DNA of 25,441 bases from a virus. The notes under the pieces were generated by a model that saw only the letters and a list, made by a program, of their open reading frames with translations, was not told the DNA's origin and did not search any database. Positions 23,200 through 25,441 of this stretch are shown piece by piece (positions within the stretch are counted from its first letter, which is position 1; each line of letters opens with the position of its first letter). The DNA is taken from positions 1 to 25,441 of IMG/VR virus record IMGVR_UViG_3300044797_000077; one strand, written 5' to 3'. A program made the translations under genes and the position numbers.

Positions 23200-23418
23200 T
23201 TATTTTAGGCGAAGTTGCTCGTCTCTTTGTTCAGGTGTCATATTCTGGAAGATTGACATTGCTTCAATTGCTGATTTCTGATGAATAGGTTTTTTTTCGT
23301 CTTTGGGATTTAGTTCAATTTTGAGATCGCCAAAGGTTAGTGTTTTTAGATCACCAGCACGAGCAATTTTGACCAATTGCTCAATATCAGCGACCGACAG
23401 TGTTTTCTTTGCTGGCAT
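23200..23418 (-). CDS. Small protein of the packaging cluster, unknown (72 aa)
   Basis: The short chain has a Lys-rich start (MPAKKTLSVADIEQLVKIARAG), a beta turn (DLKTLTFGDLKIELNPKDEKK) and a helical end with MTPEQRDEQLRLK. The first 22 residues could form a helix-turn-helix-like pair, but the signal is too short to call. It overlaps the upstream stop by one base (TAATG) and lies seven bases before the portal gene. Since no small terminase is otherwise visible, it is a weak candidate for a packaging cofactor. Confidence 0.6.
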   Translation of the reverse strand: MPAKKTLSVADIEQLVKIARAGDLKTLTFGDLKIELNPKDEKKPIHQKSAIEAMSIFQNMTPEQRDEQLRLK

Positions 23419-23792
23419 TATCGGTGCCCTTTCTGTGTATCAATCTTCACGAGAAGGGGAGCACAATCCGTGCAACAGACGACATACTTATAGCGTTCAT
23501 CGAATGGCATTTCAGATCGAAACTCTTGGCGAAGAAGAGAAAGAGGCTTGCCCATAACTTCGGATCGTTCGATTGTCATTGAAGCGGAATAAGTCGAACA
23601 TATAGGACATAAGCGATATTTTCGTTCATCGCGTTCTTTGGATAGATTTGGATTTTCTGATCGTTTGAATAATTGTTCGTCAAGCCATTTCTCACCTTCA
23701 TATTGTGAAAGCTTACGCTCGGTGCGCTTGCCGGTTTCAATTGGCTTGGTTGGTAATTGTTTTGATGGCGATGGTGTGCTCTTTCTTGACAT
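23418..23792 (-). CDS. Zinc-ribbon protein next to the terminase (124 aa)
   Basis: A basic, disordered N-terminus (1-35) leads to a helix (GEKWLDEQLFKRSE, about 33-46), then RLCPICSTYSA (C62, C65), a helical insert with a run of charged residues, and VVCCTDCAPLLV (C106/C107, C110). Two CxxC-type knuckles 40 residues apart make a plausible zinc ribbon that could bind DNA or RNA. The ATG shares one base with the terminase stop (TAATG), so it is co-translated with the packaging motor. I do not recognise a family. Possible roles are DNA recognition in packaging or gene regulation. Both are inference. Confidence 0.7.
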   Translation of the reverse strand: MSRKSTPSPSKQLPTKPIETGKRTERKLSQYEGEKWLDEQLFKRSENPNLSKERDERKYRLCPICSTYSASMTIERSEVMGKPLSLLRQEFRSEMPFDERYKYVVCCTDCAPLLVKIDTQKGHR

Positions 23793-25312
23793 TAGTATTT
23801 CCTTCCTTTGAATACAGAATAATTGCTACCAAGTGCATAGGTATTATCTATCATTGGCTTTCCAAGAAACTTATAACGTTGATCTCTTGTTTTTTCATAT
23901 TCTCTTGTGTTCTGGTCTATGATTGCGTTGATTCGTGCCTCTTCATAATCTTGTGTTCCAAATTGTGGCTTTGGTGGTTCAGGGGTTGTGTTCGCATAAT
24001 GTCGAGAATGACGAAATGCGTAGAGAGCCCCATCGGAACAGTCTTTGGAAAATCTCTTATCCGGCTCAAACTTGCCAGCAAGCTTCAATGTGTGATCCCA
24101 TATGAGAGTTTTGTATTCTTCTTGCAATGGCTTGGTGTTGGGTAAGAGCTTGATCTTGCCAGTTAGAAAATCAGAGTTCATGAATTCTATGTTGGAGCGC
24201 TTGGCTGTTTTTTCAGCAGACCGCCACGGTAATCTTGGGTAGCGACCTTTCATCGTTTCTGATACTTGCTTGCCACCTCCACCATCATCCACAACGAGTT
24301 CTATGAACTGATATTTGGTATGTAGCTTTTCCGCCATTGCAGAAGCATCATCTGCTGTGAAGGATTGGAAGCGAGAACATTCGACAACATAAAGCACAGG
24401 ATCGTGCGGAGACCACGCAACAACAGTAAAAGTTGTGAATGCAGTCCAACCAAGATCAATTCCAAGAATATAGACATATTTCTTTGGATCGTCTGGTAGT
24501 GCTGCAATTGTATTGAGCAACGGATCAAAACGATATATCTTTGCCGTATCTTCGATCACCCATTGATGGCACCAATCACGGAGATAATTAGGTGTGTGAA
24601 TGATGAGAGGATTATCCTCAATCATCTTATCGTGCATCCTTGTGAGCTCTTTGAGCTTGATCGTATTCTGTCTCCAAGACCACTCATAATAAGACCAACC
24701 TTTGATTGGTTGTCCTGTGCAAGTTGCAGAGCCTGTTGATACATCGAAGCAAAGCCCACGATGAATATCGGAACACGTGCCAGCAAGCACAACGCGAGCG
24801 CCTTCGCTATCGGATGATGCCGGAAGGACTTTCGAATATACAGCGTCATATGTATTTACGCGCTGATAGTGTGGTGCCTCATCAAACAATGCTAATTGGA
24901 GTTTTGATCCAAGAACTTTTGATAGCTCATATTCATTCGCGTCCGCACCTCGGAAGAATATCTTGCTACCATTGGACATTTCAATCATATTGCGTTCGTA
25001 ATTATATGTCGCTTTCAGCTTGTGCTTTGTCTTGATCTCATTCATTGGACGCAACATAATCTGTTGCGTTGTATGCCTTGTTAGCCCAAGATAGAGACTG
25101 TCCGTGTTTGGATATTGGAGGGCTGTCCAATACAAAAGTGTTGCAAGTGTTCGAGATTTTCCAACGCGCCGATCGCCAAGCACGAATGAAAGAGGATTGG
25201 TTTCAAAAAGCAAGTCTTGTTGATATGACATAAGATCATCCACGAGATTGGATAAAACCTGTTCTCGTGCAATAAGAGCTTTCCTTGCTTCAATTGGTGA
25301 TATTTTATTCAT
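23792..25312 (-). CDS. terL: Large terminase subunit, ATPase and nuclease (506 aa)
   Basis: This is the DNA-packaging motor that translocates DNA into the head through the portal and cuts it. The ATPase domain shows a Walker A-like loop GDRRVGKS (46-53, with the Arg-rich terminase variant), Walker B LFDEA (142-146, D144/E145) and coupling motif LAGT (176-179). The nuclease domain has an RNase H-like triad: GIDLGWTA (D286), VVDDGGGGK (D342/D343) and KDCSDGALYAF (D424/D427). Length is normal for the family. ATG at 25312 has only a weak AAGAAG just upstream and lies about 10 bases beyond the hairpin at 25321-25360. It is the first gene of the minus-strand module. No small subunit is visible in the window. 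Confidence 0.93.
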   Translation of the reverse strand: MNKISPIEARKALIAREQVLSNLVDDLMSYQQDLLFETNPLSFVLGDRRVGKSRTLATLLYWTALQYPNTDSLYLGLTRHTTQQIMLRPMNEIKTKHKLKATYNYERNMIEMSNGSKIFFRGADANEYELSKVLGSKLQLALFDEAPHYQRVNTYDAVYSKVLPASSDSEGARVVLAGTCSDIHRGLCFDVSTGSATCTGQPIKGWSYYEWSWRQNTIKLKELTRMHDKMIEDNPLIIHTPNYLRDWCHQWVIEDTAKIYRFDPLLNTIAALPDDPKKYVYILGIDLGWTAFTTFTVVAWSPHDPVLYVVECSRFQSFTADDASAMAEKLHTKYQFIELVVDDGGGGKQVSETMKGRYPRLPWRSAEKTAKRSNIEFMNSDFLTGKIKLLPNTKPLQEEYKTLIWDHTLKLAGKFEPDKRFSKDCSDGALYAFRHSRHYANTTPEPPKPQFGTQDYEEARINAIIDQNTREYEKTRDQRYKFLGKPMIDNTYALGSNYSVFKGRKY

Positions 25313-25320
25313 CTTCTTGA

Positions 25321-25360
25321 CGCAGGGATACCCTTGGCTTCAGTCAAGGGATGAACTGCG
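25321..25360 (+). repeat. IS200/IS605-type hairpin beside the terminase start
   Basis: CCCTTG (25331-25336) pairs with CAAGGG (25345-25350) around GCTTCAGT. CGCAG (25321-25325) pairs with CTGCG (25356-25360) as an outer stem. The inner part has the same CTTCAGTC core, same orientation and same CCC...GGGA frame as the hairpin at 35-54. It could be an end of an insertion element lying to the right, or a structured leader of the terminase mRNA on the minus strand. It overlaps neither neighbouring gene. Confidence 0.55.
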
Positions 25361-25441
25361 CTCCGTTTGTTATAGGTTGTTATGTATTTTCTGGCGTATA
25401 CTAAAACTATATCTGTTCTTTTACCATTTTGATTTATTCGT
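25361..25441. other. AT-rich right flank, presumed upstream region of the operon
   Basis: The last 81 bases are AT-rich with motifs such as TATACT and TATAGT-like hexamers on both strands, but no hexamer pair with proper spacing stands out. The promoter for the minus-strand module, or the start of a plus-strand element gene, may lie here or beyond the edge. Confidence 0.35.

Overview
The window is the virion (packaging, head, short tail and ejection) module of a tailed double-stranded DNA phage or prophage. Every supported gene lies on the minus strand, so the module reads from right to left: large terminase, two small proteins, portal, a small basic-tailed protein, scaffold, major capsid protein, head decoration candidate, head-tail adaptor, fibres and adhesins, tail hub, a very large Asn/Gln-rich virion protein with a self-cleaving chaperone domain, two ejection-type internal proteins, a cold-shock-domain protein, two beta-sandwich surface proteins, then a cluster of small genes. 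There is no tape measure, tail tube or sheath gene. A P22 gp4-like adaptor and a gp10/T7 gp12-like hub are present, so a podovirus-like (short-tailed) architecture is the best reading. Shine-Dalgarno sites (AAGGA, AGGAG) and one TTG start indicate a bacterial host using the standard code. I cannot name the host. Ejection proteins with glycine zippers would suit a Gram-negative envelope, but that is inference.

Layout: 25312-20881 holds terminase, a zinc-ribbon protein, a 72-aa protein, portal and a 146-aa protein. 20960-17449 holds scaffold, capsid, a strong hairpin behind the capsid gene, decoration protein and an acidic protein. 17446-14133 holds adaptor, a 108-aa virion protein, tail fibre and a glycine-rich adhesin. 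14133-3511 holds the hub, the S74 protein and two internal virion proteins. 3521-807 holds the cold-shock protein, two carbohydrate-binding-like sandwich proteins, a one-membrane-span coiled-coil protein and three small unknowns (one coiled coil, two cysteine-rich). The genes are very tightly packed. Five junctions are TAATG (stop and start sharing one base), two are ATGA overlaps, and one pair overlaps by 80 nt in two frames. This implies translation-coupled expression from few transcripts.

The flanks differ from the module. At 35-54 and 25331-25350 lie two hairpins sharing the core CTTCAGTC in the same orientation. They look like the subterminal palindromes of IS200/IS605 (TnpB-type) elements, and a strong plus-strand terminator follows the left one. 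About 740 nt at the left (64-806) hold no convincing gene but carry one copy of a 27-nt palindromic repeat. The other copy of that repeat is inverted and lies inside the coding sequence of the 69-aa protein.

The most interesting signals are: (1) three Ser-Asp-x-x-x-Lys cleavage motifs in one virion protein, two of them on truncated copies of the chaperone start, with a glycine-zipper membrane segment between the first two; (2) the 80-nt dual-coding overlap of the scaffold gene; (3) the in-gene palindromic repeat; and (4) a cold-shock domain inside a virion operon. No lysis enzyme, integrase, replication gene or recognisable small terminase is visible.
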